Source: JACJWR01 sp964474045 (GTDB taxonomy: Bacteria; Actinomycetota; Actinomycetes; S36-B12; UBA10799). From it: 64,000 bases of DNA. Below, in pieces: positions 17,013 through 25,579 of the stretch. The position numbers were made by a program, and so were the translations under genes. The DNA lies in NCBI GenBank assembly GCA_964474045.1, contig CAYYRC010000015.1, forward strand, positions 1-64,000, given 5' to 3'. Within the stretch, counting starts at the first letter, position 1. Each line of letters opens with the position of its first letter. The notes below the pieces were generated by a model that did not search any database, was not told the DNA's origin, and saw only the letters and a program-made list of their open reading frames with translations.

Positions 17013-18298
17013 GCCGCTCCCGCCGGAGCCGCGGACGCATCCCCGAGGTGCGTCGCGCCGCCGTGCTGTCGATGCACACCTCGCCGCTGGCGCAGCCCGG
17101 TACCGGCGACGCTGGGGGCATGAACGTCTACGTGTGGGAGACCGCCACCCGCATGGCCGAGTCGGGCGTCGACGTCGAGATCTTCACCCGCGCCACCGCG
17201 GCGGCTGAGCCGGTTGTCCTCCACCCGCGACCCGGCATCACCGTCCACAACATCGCCGCCGGCCCGTTCCAGGGCTTGGGCAAGGACGATCTGCCGGGTC
17301 AGATGTGCGCATTCACGGCAGGAGTCCTGCGCGCCGAGGCGGCTCGTCCGGAGGGCTGGTTCGACGTCATTCATTCCCACTACTGGCTGTCCGGCCAGGT
17401 GGGCTGGGTCGCCGCCGAGCGCTGGAACGCGCCCCTGGTGCATTCGATGCACACGATGGCGCTGGTGAAGAACCGCGACCGCGGACCTGCCGACGCCGAC
17501 GAGCCCAACACCCGAGCGATCGGTGAGCAGCAGGTGGTGGACATCGCCGACCTCCTGGTCGCCAACACCGAGGCCGAGGCGGGCGACCTGGTGCGGCTCT
17601 ATCGGGCGGACCCCCGCCGGGTCGCGGTCGTCCACCCCGGGGTGGACCTGAAGCAATTCAGCCCCGGCGACCAGGCGCGGGCCAGGATCGCCCTCGGCCT
17701 GCCGACGGCCGGCGCAGTTGTGGCGTTCGTCGGGCGGCTGCAACCGCTCAAGGCGCCGGACCTGCTGCTCGCCGCGGCAGCGCGCATGACTGCGGGCTCG
17801 CCGACAGTCGTGATCTGCGGCGGCGCGTCGGGGAACGGCGCCACCATGCCCGAGCAGCTGCGGGCGCAGGCCGAGGCTCTGGGCATCGCCGAGCGCACGA
17901 TTTTCCTGCCGCCGCTGCCGAAGGATCTGCTCGCCGAGCTCTACCGGGCGGCGACCGTCGTGGCGGTGCCCAGCCACTCGGAGTCCTTCGGGCTGGTGGC
18001 TGTCGAGGCGCAGGCCTGTGGGACGCCCGTGGTCGCAGCGGCGGTGGGAGGTCTCACGACAGCGGTCGCCGATGGGGCCTCCGGGCTGCTCGTCGACTCG
18101 CACCAGGCGTCTGACTGGGCGGCCGCGCTCGACCGCGTCTGCTCGCAGCCGGCTCTGCGCCGGCGCCTGGCCGGAGGGGCGCGGCACCAGGCGGAGATGT
18201 TCGGCTGGGAGCGCACCACCGGGGAGCTGCTGGACGGCTACTCCCGGGCGATGGCCGCCAGCACCGTCCTGGCCGGGGCCGACCTGGTGGGGGCCTAG
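17009..18298 (+). CDS. mshA: D-inositol-3-phosphate glycosyltransferase MshA
   Basis: MshA joins UDP-GlcNAc to inositol 3-phosphate, the first committed step of mycothiol synthesis, a thiol confined to actinobacteria. The 429-residue protein is a GT-B fold (GT4 family). The acceptor loop is G-T-G-D-A-G-G-M-N-V-Y, with H-S-H-Y-W-L-S-G in the first domain. The donor site is V-G-R-L-Q-P-L-K-A-P-D, and the E-x7-E pair is in S-E-S-F-G-L-V-A-V-E-A-Q. The neighbours (phoU, senX3-regX3, YbjN, gpmA) match the mycobacterial mshA locus. Confidence 0.95.
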   Translation: MSRSRRSRGRIPEVRRAAVLSMHTSPLAQPGTGDAGGMNVYVWETATRMAESGVDVEIFTRATAAAEPVVLHPRPGITVHNIAAGPFQGLGKDDLPGQMCAFTAGVLRAEAARPEGWFDVIHSHYWLSGQVGWVAAERWNAPLVHSMHTMALVKNRDRGPADADEPNTRAIGEQQVVDIADLLVANTEAEAGDLVRLYRADPRRVAVVHPGVDLKQFSPGDQARARIALGLPTAGAVVAFVGRLQPLKAPDLLLAAAARMTAGSPTVVICGGASGNGATMPEQLRAQAEALGIAERTIFLPPLPKDLLAELYRAATVVAVPSHSESFGLVAVEAQACGTPVVAAAVGGLTTAVADGASGLLVDSHQASDWAAALDRVCSQPALRRRLAGGARHQAEMFGWERTTGELLDGYSRAMAASTVLAGADLVGA

Positions 18299-18302
18299 CC
18301 CT

Positions 18303-18821
18303 ATGCCCTCGTCGGCGGTGGATGTCCGCGCTGCTCGGGTGGTGGCAGCCTGGTGCATGGACAGCGGCGTCGAACATGAGCGCACTGGCCCGGGCGAGTT
18401 CGCCATCGTGCTGCCCGGAGAGCAGAAGCTGCGCTCGACGGTTTCAGTGACCGTAGGCGTCAACACGGTGGTCATCAACGCCTTCGTCATCAGGCATCCG
18501 GACGAGAACGTCGGGGCCGTCCACCGCTTCCTGCTGCAGCGCAACTTGTCGATCTTCGGCCTCGGCTACGCGATCGACCATCTGGGGGACGTGTTCCTGG
18601 TGGGGACGCTGCCATCTGCCGGGCTCAACGCCGATGACTTCGACCGACTCATGGGCAGCGTCCTGGTCAACGCCGACGCGGTTTTCAACCAGTTGCTGGA
18701 ACTGGGCTTCGCCTCGGCTATCCGGGCGGAGTGGGAGTGGCGGCTGCGGGCCGGCGAGAGCACCCACAACCTGGCAGCCTTCGAGCACCTCGCACCCCAG
18801 CAGCCCACCCAACCCGAGTGA
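18303..18821 (+). CDS. YbjN-domain protein (Rv0487-type)
   Basis: This 172-residue YbjN-type protein starts at the ATG four bases after mshA. The fold resembles type III secretion chaperones, with a characteristic strand-helix pattern around R-S-T-V-S-V-T-V-G-V-N and H-R-F-L-L-Q-R-N. The same gene sits between mshA and gpm1 in mycobacteria. Its function there is unknown, and the constant linkage suggests a housekeeping role. It has no catalytic motif and no membrane segment. Confidence 0.8.
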   Translation: MPSSAVDVRAARVVAAWCMDSGVEHERTGPGEFAIVLPGEQKLRSTVSVTVGVNTVVINAFVIRHPDENVGAVHRFLLQRNLSIFGLGYAIDHLGDVFLVGTLPSAGLNADDFDRLMGSVLVNADAVFNQLLELGFASAIRAEWEWRLRAGESTHNLAAFEHLAPQQPTQPE

Positions 18822-18897
18822 TGGCCCCGCCCGAGTAACCGAGGCAGCAGCCGCCCCGTAGTCGCAACCCGGGCCGGAGCCGGGCAGACTGAGGGCC

Positions 18898-19650
18898 ATG
18901 AGCGACGAGTACACCCTGATCCTGCTCCGCCACGGCCAGAGCCGCTGGAACGAGCTCAACCTGTTCACCGGCTGGGTGGACGTCGACCTGACGCAGAAGG
19001 GCGAGGCCGAGGCGCTGCGGGGCGGCGAGCTGCTCGCCGAATCCGGCCTGCACCCCGACGTGGTCCACACCTCGTTGCTGCGCCGCGCGATCCGCACCAC
19101 CAACCTGGCGCTCGAGGCCGCCGACCGGCTGTGGATTCCCGTGCAGCGCTCGTGGCGGCTCAACGAGCGCCACTACGGCGCGCTCCAGGGCAAGAACAAG
19201 AAGGAGACGCTCGACACCTACGGCGAGGAGCAGTTCATGCTGTGGCGCCGCTCCTACGACACACCCCCGCCGCCGATCGACCCCGACAGCGAGTTCGCCC
19301 AGACCCACGACCCCCGCTACGCCCGACTGGCGCCGGAGGAGCGCCCGGACACCGAGTGCCTGAAGGATGTCGTCAACCGCATGCTCCCCTACTGGTACGA
19401 CGCGATCGTGCCGGACCTGCGGGCAGGCAACACGGTGCTCATCGGTGCCCACGGAAACTCGTTGCGGGCGCTGGTGAAGCACCTCGACCAGATCTCCGAC
19501 GAGGACATAGCCGCGCTCAACATCCCCACCGGCATCCCGCTCGTCTATCGGCTGGACGCCGACCTGCGGCCAACCGTGCCGGGCGGCGAGTACCTGGATC
19601 CCGCGGCCGCAGCGAACGCCGCCGCCGCAGTCGCCAACCAGGGCCGCTGA
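18898..19650 (+). CDS. gpmA: 2,3-bisphosphoglycerate-dependent phosphoglycerate mutase
   Basis: This glycolytic enzyme interconverts 3- and 2-phosphoglycerate. Its 250 residues fit the cofactor-dependent family. The phosphohistidine motif is L-L-R-H-G-Q-S-R-W-N near residue 12. The substrate loop is N-E-R-H-Y-G-A-L-Q-G, and the second catalytic His is in I-G-A-H-G-N-S-L-R-A. The ATG at 18898 has no ribosome site, but CAGACT lies seven bases upstream, which fits weakly with leaderless initiation. Confidence 0.96.
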   Translation: MSDEYTLILLRHGQSRWNELNLFTGWVDVDLTQKGEAEALRGGELLAESGLHPDVVHTSLLRRAIRTTNLALEAADRLWIPVQRSWRLNERHYGALQGKNKKETLDTYGEEQFMLWRRSYDTPPPPIDPDSEFAQTHDPRYARLAPEERPDTECLKDVVNRMLPYWYDAIVPDLRAGNTVLIGAHGNSLRALVKHLDQISDEDIAALNIPTGIPLVYRLDADLRPTVPGGEYLDPAAAANAAAAVANQGR

Positions 19651-19655
19651 CGCCC

Positions 19656-20411
19656 GTGACGACGGCGCTCATCACCGGCGCGACCTCCGGCATCGGCCTG
19701 AGCATCGCCCGGCAGCTGGCCGGCCGTGGGCATGACCTGGTGCTCGTTTCGCGCGACGCCGAGCGGCTGCAGCTGGTCGCGGCCGAGATCACGCTGCAGT
19801 TCGGCCGCTCCTGCGAGGTGCTCCCCGCGGACCTGGCCGACCTCGATCAGTCGCGCGCCGTCGAGGCGCGGCTCGCAGATGAGGGGCGGCCCATCGAGTG
19901 GCTCGTCGCAAACGCCGGCTTCGGCATCAAGCAGCCATTCGACGCCAGCACGGTCGAGGGCGAGCAAGCCATGATCGACATCCTGATCAGCTCGCCCATG
20001 CGGTTGGCCCACGCAGCGCTTCCGGGCATGCTGGCCCGCGGCTCGGGGCGCATCCTCATCGTGTCGAGCGTCGCCTCGTTCGCGCCCATGGGCACCTATT
20101 CGGCGGCCAAGGCTTGGGCAACCTGCTTCGCCGAGAGCCTGCAGCTGAAGTACGGTCCCGACGGGGTGCACACGACCGCGCTGTGCCCCGGCTTCACCCG
20201 CACGGAGTTCCACGAGCGGGCCGACATCGACATGACGGGCCTGCCGGAGTTCCTCTGGTTGGACGCCGACGCCGTCGCAGCGGCAGGCATCGACGCGTGC
20301 GAGGCTGGCAAGGCGCTGAGCGTCCCCGGCCTGGTCTACAAAGGCGTGTACCGCCTGACGGAACTCGTGCCGCGGTCGGTCAAGCGCGCCATCGTCGGCC
20401 GCATGCAGTAG
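19656..20411 (+). CDS. Short-chain dehydrogenase/reductase
   Basis: The 251-residue classical SDR has the cofactor motif T-G-A-T-S-G-I-G near residue 7. N-A-G lies near residue 87, and the catalytic Ser/Tyr/Lys are in I-V-S-S-V-A-S and Y-S-A-A-K. Arg/Asp content after the second strand (S-R-D-A-E-R) favours NADP. The GTG at 19656 is five bases after gpmA, so it is translated from the same mRNA. The substrate is unknown, and the shape resembles DltE/YqjQ-like SDRs. Confidence 0.85.
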   Translation: MTTALITGATSGIGLSIARQLAGRGHDLVLVSRDAERLQLVAAEITLQFGRSCEVLPADLADLDQSRAVEARLADEGRPIEWLVANAGFGIKQPFDASTVEGEQAMIDILISSPMRLAHAALPGMLARGSGRILIVSSVASFAPMGTYSAAKAWATCFAESLQLKYGPDGVHTTALCPGFTRTEFHERADIDMTGLPEFLWLDADAVAAAGIDACEAGKALSVPGLVYKGVYRLTELVPRSVKRAIVGRMQ

Positions 20412-20533
20412 CGGTGGGGCTGGCTCACACGGGCGGCTTGGGCGGGGCCGCAGTGGCCGACGCCCGTTGCCAGCACACCGGCGAGTTCGGAGTCCGCCGA
20501 GGTCACCGCGCCCGGCTGCCGTCCCCACCACCG

Positions 20534-22309
20534 TCAACCGCCGTCATGTCCGCTTCCCCCCTTGCGCTGCCCGTGCCCACCCGACGGGACAGCCAACGCA
20601 TCCACAGCGTATTCGATTCGTTCGAACACCGGCCCGATGTCCCGCTCCAGGTCCGCCCGGGCGAACGCTTTGGCCGACCATCCCAGGGCGGTGGCCACAG
20701 CGAGGGTGACGCCCTGATCTCGGCACCAGTCTGCCAGGCGGCGAAGCGCGATGACGCCCGTGTAGTCGACGTCGGTCACCCCCGAGAAGTCCAGCACGAC
20801 GACAGTCGGAGAGGTCCCCCCGCCCTCGGCGACCAGCCGAAGCAGATCCCGCGCGGCAGCACGAACGTCAGCGGCGAACCAGTTGGCGTTGCCGAACCAC
20901 AGCGGACCGCCGAGGCGCAGCACGACGACTCCGGGCTGGCGACGGGCCAGCGGCTCCTGGTACAGCGGCCGCCAGCTTCGGTCCGCGCCGGGCAGGCGTC
21001 CCATCTCGACTATGAGCGGCCGGGCCGTGCGCTCCACCCGCTCCAGCAGCGTGTACACCACGGCGATCAGCACGCCGATCTCCACCCCGAAGATCACCAC
21101 CGCCGCTGCGGTCCCCAGGGTGACGGCCAACGTGCGCTTGCTGAACCGGGCGATGCGCTTGATCTCCGGCACGTCCACGATGGTGATGGCCACGGTAACC
21201 AGGACGGCAGCAAGCGTGGCCTTCGGCAGATACTCCAGCAGACCGCCCCCGAGGACGAGTACCACCGCCACCACCGTCGCGGCGATGACGGCGGCCAGCT
21301 GGCTGCGCGCCCCCGCGTTGGTGGCCGCCTTCGTCGAGGTCACCGAGGCGCTCGCCGGGAATCCACCGAGCACGCTGGCGAACAGGTTGGCCCCGGCCAG
21401 CGCGCGCAGGTCGCCGGGGGTGGCGTCGGGCCCGTTGTTGTGTTCGTTGGCTTGCCGCGACACCGCGGCGGTCTGGGCGAGGGCAAGCAGCATGATCGCC
21501 AGGGCGGTGGGCAGCAGGAACTTGAGATCGGCGACCGCGGGCAGCCGCGGAACCGGCAGCCCGGACGGCACCGCCCCCACTGTCGGGAGCCCCGCGTCCC
21601 GCAAGCCCAGGACAGCGGTCGCCAGGCCGCCGATCACCACCACCAGCAAAGTTGCGGGAAAGCGCGGACCCACGTACCAGCCGAGTCGGAGCATGACCAT
21701 GCCGACCACGAAAAGGGCCACCGACAACCAGTTGACGTCGCCCAGCTCATGGACCACCTCCCAGGCCTTGGCAGGAGTGGTCGTCGACTCGATAGACAGC
21801 CCGAGGGCGGCCGGAATCTGCGAGATGATCACGATGATGGACAACCCGGCCATGAGTCCCACCACAACTGAGCGCGACAGCAGGTCGGCCAGCCAGGTCG
21901 CCCGCAGCAGCACGACGACGGCGAGCATCACCCCGACAAGGAGCGCCACGGTGCCCGCCATCCGGGAGTAGTCCGCGGCCCCCAGCGCCGCGGCCGTCGC
22001 CAGGCCCGCGGCGATGACCGGGGCAATGGCGCCCTCGGCGCACACGACGAGTGCGCCGGTGCGTGCCAGCAGGATGGTCCCCAAAGCTCCGGCGAGGAAC
22101 GTGTAGAGCCCGGTCACCGTGGGCATGCCCGCCAGCGTCGCGATGGCGAGCTGGGACGGCAGGGCGAGGGCGGCGAAGGTCAGGCCGGCAAGCAGGTCCC
22201 CTGCCAGCCAGAACCGGCGGTAGCCCTCGAAGCTCGACAACACGGGCCAAAGCCGTCGACCGACGAGCGGCTGCCGTGCCGTCCCAGGGGTCGGCGAGTC
22301 CGCGTCCAC
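20534..22309 (-). CDS. SulP-family anion transporter with STAS domain
   Basis: The 591-residue protein has 10-12 hydrophobic helices (about residues 30-430). The SulP motif F-A-A-L-A-L-P-S-Q-L-A-I-A lies in the first third and G-G-F-P-A-S-A-S-V-T-S-T-K-A in the middle. A cytoplasmic STAS domain (about residues 450-575) contains L-D-F-S-G-V-T-D-V-D-Y-T-G, where the conserved Ser is replaced by Tyr. SulP proteins move sulfate, bicarbonate or dicarboxylates. The substrate here is open. The GTG at 22309 lies seven bases from TAGCGT, and an upstream in-frame stretch overlaps the divergent aminotransferase. Confidence 0.85.
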   Translation of the reverse strand: MDADSPTPGTARQPLVGRRLWPVLSSFEGYRRFWLAGDLLAGLTFAALALPSQLAIATLAGMPTVTGLYTFLAGALGTILLARTGALVVCAEGAIAPVIAAGLATAAALGAADYSRMAGTVALLVGVMLAVVVLLRATWLADLLSRSVVVGLMAGLSIIVIISQIPAALGLSIESTTTPAKAWEVVHELGDVNWLSVALFVVGMVMLRLGWYVGPRFPATLLVVVIGGLATAVLGLRDAGLPTVGAVPSGLPVPRLPAVADLKFLLPTALAIMLLALAQTAAVSRQANEHNNGPDATPGDLRALAGANLFASVLGGFPASASVTSTKAATNAGARSQLAAVIAATVVAVVLVLGGGLLEYLPKATLAAVLVTVAITIVDVPEIKRIARFSKRTLAVTLGTAAAVVIFGVEIGVLIAVVYTLLERVERTARPLIVEMGRLPGADRSWRPLYQEPLARRQPGVVVLRLGGPLWFGNANWFAADVRAAARDLLRLVAEGGGTSPTVVVLDFSGVTDVDYTGVIALRRLADWCRDQGVTLAVATALGWSAKAFARADLERDIGPVFERIEYAVDALAVPSGGHGQRKGGSGHDGG

Positions 22310-22316
22310 ACCACCG

Positions 22317-22322
22317 ACGCTA
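22317..22322 (-). promoter_or_regulatory. -10 box of the SulP gene (leaderless)
   Basis: TAGCGT on the minus strand lies seven bases before the GTG at 22309. It mirrors the identical box of the divergent gene. Confidence 0.45.
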
Positions 22323-22339
22323 GTACTGGGCGGTGGCGC

Positions 22340-22345
22340 TAGCGT
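22340..22345 (+). promoter_or_regulatory. -10 box of the aminotransferase (leaderless)
   Basis: TAGCGT lies seven bases before the ATG at 22353. It also shows why that ATG is preferred over the GTG at 22344, which lies inside the box. Confidence 0.5.
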
Positions 22346-22352
22346 GGGCGAG

Positions 22353-23546
22353 ATGGATGACTTCAGCCGCCTGATCCCCCGGATGCGCCCGCACACCCGT
22401 TCGGTGTTCGGCGAGTACTCCGCGCTGGCAGTGCAGCTCGGCGCGGTCAACCTCGGCCAGGGCTTCCCAGACACCGACGGTCCGCAGCTGGTCAAGGACG
22501 TGGCGATCGCAGCAATCGCCGGCGGCTCCGCCAACCAGTACCCGCCGCGGCATGGGCTGCCCGACCTGCTGGAGGCGGTCTGCGAACACCAGCTGCGCTT
22601 CTACGGCCTGCGCTACGACCCCGCCACCGAGGCCGTGATCGGCACCGGCGCGAGTGAGCTGATCTCGGCGGCGATCCTGGCGCTGGCCGACTTCGGCGAC
22701 GAGGTGATCGTGCCAGAGCCCTGGTTCGACGTCTACGGCGCCGGCATCTCGCTGGCAGGTGCCGTGCAGGTGGACGTGCCGCTCCAGCGCACGACTGCTG
22801 GCTACCGGTTGGACGCGCCCGCGATCGAGGCTGCCATAACCGACCGGACGCGGATCATCCTGCTCAACAACCCGCACAATCCCACCGGCGCGGTGTTCGA
22901 CTCCGAACAGCTCGCCGAGCTTGCGTCGATCGCCCAGCGCCACGATCTGATCGTGCTGAGCGACGAGGTCTACGAGCACATCGTCTTCCCGCCGGCACGC
23001 CACGTGCCGATGGCCACCGTGCCCGGGATGCGCGAGCGCACCGTGACGTTCGGCAGCGGCGGCAAGACTTTCTCGCTGACCGGCTGGAAGGTCGGCTGGG
23101 CGACGGGGCCCGCCGACCTGATAGCCGCCGTCCGGGTAGTCCGACAACACATGTCCTATGTCAGCAGCGGCCCCTTCCAGCCGGCGATTGCGGCTGGCCT
23201 GCGCCTGGGGGACGAGTACTTCGAGGGGTTGGCCGCCCAGATGGACGCCGGCCGTCAGCTGCTGGGCGACGGGCTGGCCAGGTTGGGCCTCGACGTGGTG
23301 CCGACGGCCGGCTCCTACTTCCTCGTCACCGATGCCACCGCGTTGGGCTGGCCGGACGGCGCCGCCTTCGTCGATCACATCGTGCACAACGCCGGTGTGG
23401 TCGCCATTCCCGTGGAGCGCCTGAGCAGCGGGGGTGCCGGGGTGGAACTCGTGCGCTGGACGTTCTGCAAGCGGCCCGAGGTGCTGCAGGAGGCCCTGCG
23501 ACGGCTCGCAGCGACCGACTTGCGGGGTCCTGTAGTCAAGCGGTAG
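22353..23546 (+). CDS. Class I/II PLP aminotransferase (DapC / kynurenine aminotransferase-like)
   Basis: This is a 397-residue fold-type I aminotransferase. It has N-L-G-Q-G-F-P-D near the N-terminus, N-N-P-H-N-P-T-G in the middle, L-S-D-E-V-Y-E-H with the pyridine-binding Asp, and the PLP lysine in G-S-G-G-K-T-F-S-L-T-G-W-K. The subgroup includes actinobacterial N-succinyldiaminopimelate aminotransferases (DapC, Rv0858c type), kynurenine aminotransferases and C-S lyases. The sequence alone does not choose between them. It is divergent from the SulP carrier with 43 bases between the start codons. Confidence 0.85.
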   Translation: MDDFSRLIPRMRPHTRSVFGEYSALAVQLGAVNLGQGFPDTDGPQLVKDVAIAAIAGGSANQYPPRHGLPDLLEAVCEHQLRFYGLRYDPATEAVIGTGASELISAAILALADFGDEVIVPEPWFDVYGAGISLAGAVQVDVPLQRTTAGYRLDAPAIEAAITDRTRIILLNNPHNPTGAVFDSEQLAELASIAQRHDLIVLSDEVYEHIVFPPARHVPMATVPGMRERTVTFGSGGKTFSLTGWKVGWATGPADLIAAVRVVRQHMSYVSSGPFQPAIAAGLRLGDEYFEGLAAQMDAGRQLLGDGLARLGLDVVPTAGSYFLVTDATALGWPDGAAFVDHIVHNAGVVAIPVERLSSGGAGVELVRWTFCKRPEVLQEALRRLAATDLRGPVVKR

Positions 23547-23572
23547 CGGGGTCGGCGCGCCGCGGTGGCTGA

Positions 23573-24118
23573 CTAGGTCGCCCCCGCCAACGGCAATCCG
23601 GCCTTCCGAGCCACGATCGCCGCCAGGGCGGCGGCGGCCGCTTCAGCTGGGTCGCGCAGCTCCGCCACCTCGAAGCCCCGCAGGCGTGCCGGTAGCGCCC
23701 CGTCAGCCTCGACGCCCTCGCCAACCCCGGTGGCGATCCACGTCACGGGGGCATCGGGCCAGTCCATCGCCGGCGCGGGCGCGCGCGAGTCCACCAACAC
23801 GTAGCCGTTGATGAGGCGCCCCGCGGCGCGCTGGGACAGAGCGAGCGCGGGGAGCAGACGCCCGCCGTCGCCCAACGCGACGACCACGATCGGGCCTGCC
23901 GCTTCCTGCGACCGCAACCACATGGCGACGGACGCGACCCGCCGGGTGTCGGCCAGCAGCGGCGGCAGCCCCGGCGGCAGGTCGGCCGCCGGAGGGACGA
24001 ACACCCGCAGCCCCATTCCGACCAGCTCCGCCACCACTTGGGCGAGGAGTCGTGAGGAGGGCCCCTCCGATCCACCCGGGGGGTCCTCGGGGAGCACCAG
24101 GACGCCAGCGACGGACAT
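23573..24118 (-). CDS. Alpha/beta-hydrolase-like protein lacking the nucleophile Ser
   Basis: The 181-residue protein reads like a small alpha/beta-hydrolase, with an early strand V-L-V-L-P-E-D-P-P-G and a central strand-turn I-V-V-V-A-L-G-D-G-G-R-L-L-P. It then has V-L-V-D-S-R-A-P and a late helix. At the nucleophile turn, where related proteins have G-H-S-x-G, this one has L-G-D-G-G, so no catalytic Ser is present. It is either an inactive binding protein or a misassigned fold. I start at the ATG at 24118, six bases after CAGGCT. An ATG six codons earlier is possible. Confidence 0.5.
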   Translation of the reverse strand: MSVAGVLVLPEDPPGGSEGPSSRLLAQVVAELVGMGLRVFVPPAADLPPGLPPLLADTRRVASVAMWLRSQEAAGPIVVVALGDGGRLLPALALSQRAAGRLINGYVLVDSRAPAPAMDWPDAPVTWIATGVGEGVEADGALPARLRGFEVAELRDPAEAAAAALAAIVARKAGLPLAGAT

Positions 24119-24165
24119 GGCCCAAGCCTGCCGCAACGACCTGTCGGCCCGGTGGCGACACCCCC

Positions 24166-24171
24166 TAGAGT
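24166..24171 (+). promoter_or_regulatory. -10 box of pyrE (leaderless)
   Basis: TAGAGT lies six bases before the pyrE GTG. Confidence 0.5.
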
Positions 24172-24177
24172 GGCCAT

Positions 24178-24717
24178 GTGACCGACACTCGGGAAGCGCT
24201 CCTGGAGCGCATCAAGAACGACGCCGTGGTACACGGCAAGGTAACCCTGTCCAGTGGCAGGGAGGCCGATTACTACGTCGACCTGCGGCGCGTGACGCTG
24301 GCGGCGGGCGCCGCACCGCTGGTGGGACGGGCGATGCTCGACCTGACGGCCGATCTGGACTACGACGCCGTCGGCGGGCTGACGCTGGGCGCTGATCCCG
24401 TGGCCACCGCCATGCTGCACTCGGCAGCCGCAGAGGGGCGGGCGCTCGACGCCTTCGTCGTGCGCAAGGAAGGCAAGGCCCACGGACTGCAGCGACGCAT
24501 CGAAGGTCCCGACGTTGCGGGTCGGAGGGTGCTCGCGGTCGAGGACACCTCGACCACCGGCGGTTCCGTGCTTACGGCTGTGGAAGCCCTGCGCGAGGCG
24601 GGCGCAGACGTCGTGGGCGTCGCAGTGATCGTCGAGCGGGGGGCGCGGCCGGCCGTCGAGGCCGCTGGCCTGCCCTATCTGACGGTCTTCGAGCTAGCGG
24701 ACTTGGGTCTGGGCTAG
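24178..24717 (+). CDS. pyrE: Orotate phosphoribosyltransferase
   Basis: PyrE transfers phosphoribose from PRPP to orotate in pyrimidine synthesis. The 179-residue protein has the PRPP-binding motif V-L-A-V-E-D-T-S-T-T-G-G-S near residue 120. The N-terminal S-S-G-R-E-A-D-Y-Y-V-D-L-R-R is typical of the actinobacterial type, and the flexible loop carries R-K-E-G-K-A-H-G. The gene stands alone between an opposing hydrolase-like gene and an opposing dedA. Confidence 0.95.
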   Translation: MTDTREALLERIKNDAVVHGKVTLSSGREADYYVDLRRVTLAAGAAPLVGRAMLDLTADLDYDAVGGLTLGADPVATAMLHSAAAEGRALDAFVVRKEGKAHGLQRRIEGPDVAGRRVLAVEDTSTTGGSVLTAVEALREAGADVVGVAVIVERGARPAVEAAGLPYLTVFELADLGLG

Positions 24718-24799
24718 GCCGCAGGAGCGCAACCTCGACGTCAGGAGCGGGGTCGCGAGTGACCCTCCCGTTGCATCGACCGCCACTTGACGGGTCCCT

Positions 24800-25474
24800 C
24801 TAGGAGCTCTGCCCCACCTCCGCGCGGGCCTTCTCACGCCGGTGCTTGAGGTACTCGAAAACGATCGGGATCACCGACACGAGCACCACGAGGATCAGGA
24901 TGAGCTCGATGTTGTCCTTGACGAAGGGGATGTTGCCCAGGAAGTAGCCGAGCAGCGTCACCCCCGTTGCCCACAGCACGCCGCCCACCGCGCTGTAGAT
25001 GACGAACTTGCGGTAGTCCATGCGCCCGACGCCGGCGATAGCCGTGATGAACGTGCGCACGATGGGCACGAATCGGGCCAGGACGATCGCCTTGTTCCCG
25101 TACTTCTCGAAGAACTCGTGGGTCTTGTCGACGTACTCCTTCTTGAAGAATCGCGAATCGTCCTTCTTGAACAGCTTCGGCCCAGCCTTGTAGCCGATCC
25201 AGTAGCCGACCATGTTGCCGATGATGGCCGCCGCCGTCAGCAGGAGGCAGACGAGCCAGATGGGCAGGTTGATGTACAGGCCCTGCGCCACGAAGAGTCC
25301 CGTGATGAACAGCAGCGAGTCGCCCGGCAGGAAGAACCCGATGAGCAGGCCGGTCTCGGCGAAGATGATGAGAATGACCCCGACGAGGGCGAAGGTGCCC
25401 AGCGACGCGAGCAGCTCCTCCGGGTTCAGGTAGTCCGTTATTCCGGCGGGAAGGGACGAGAGTATGGCAAGCAC
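24800..25474 (-). CDS. DedA-family membrane protein
   Basis: This 224-residue DedA/SNARE-associated (VTT) protein has the re-entrant motif F-A-E-T-G-L-L-I-G-F-F-L-P-G-D-S-L-L near residue 40. It also has the second-half motif V-L-A-R-F-V-P-I-V-R-T-F, with the conserved Arg residues. DedA proteins flip phospholipids such as undecaprenyl phosphate or phosphatidylethanolamine, or support envelope homeostasis. The tail is Lys/Arg-rich and cytoplasmic. The GTG at 25474 is six bases from TAACCT. Confidence 0.92.
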   Translation of the reverse strand: MLAILSSLPAGITDYLNPEELLASLGTFALVGVILIIFAETGLLIGFFLPGDSLLFITGLFVAQGLYINLPIWLVCLLLTAAAIIGNMVGYWIGYKAGPKLFKKDDSRFFKKEYVDKTHEFFEKYGNKAIVLARFVPIVRTFITAIAGVGRMDYRKFVIYSAVGGVLWATGVTLLGYFLGNIPFVKDNIELILILVVLVSVIPIVFEYLKHRREKARAEVGQSS

Positions 25475-25480
25475 CCCCCG

Positions 25481-25486
25481 AGGTTA
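25481..25486 (-). promoter_or_regulatory. -10 box of dedA (leaderless)
   Basis: TAACCT on the minus strand lies six bases before the GTG at 25474. Confidence 0.5.
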
Positions 25487-25579
25487 CCTGCGGCAGGCAG
25501 GCCGCCCGATGACTGCCATGCCGCCCGATGTGGTCCGCGAACCCGGCGTCCAGGCACACAGCTGGGGCACACTCGCGGC

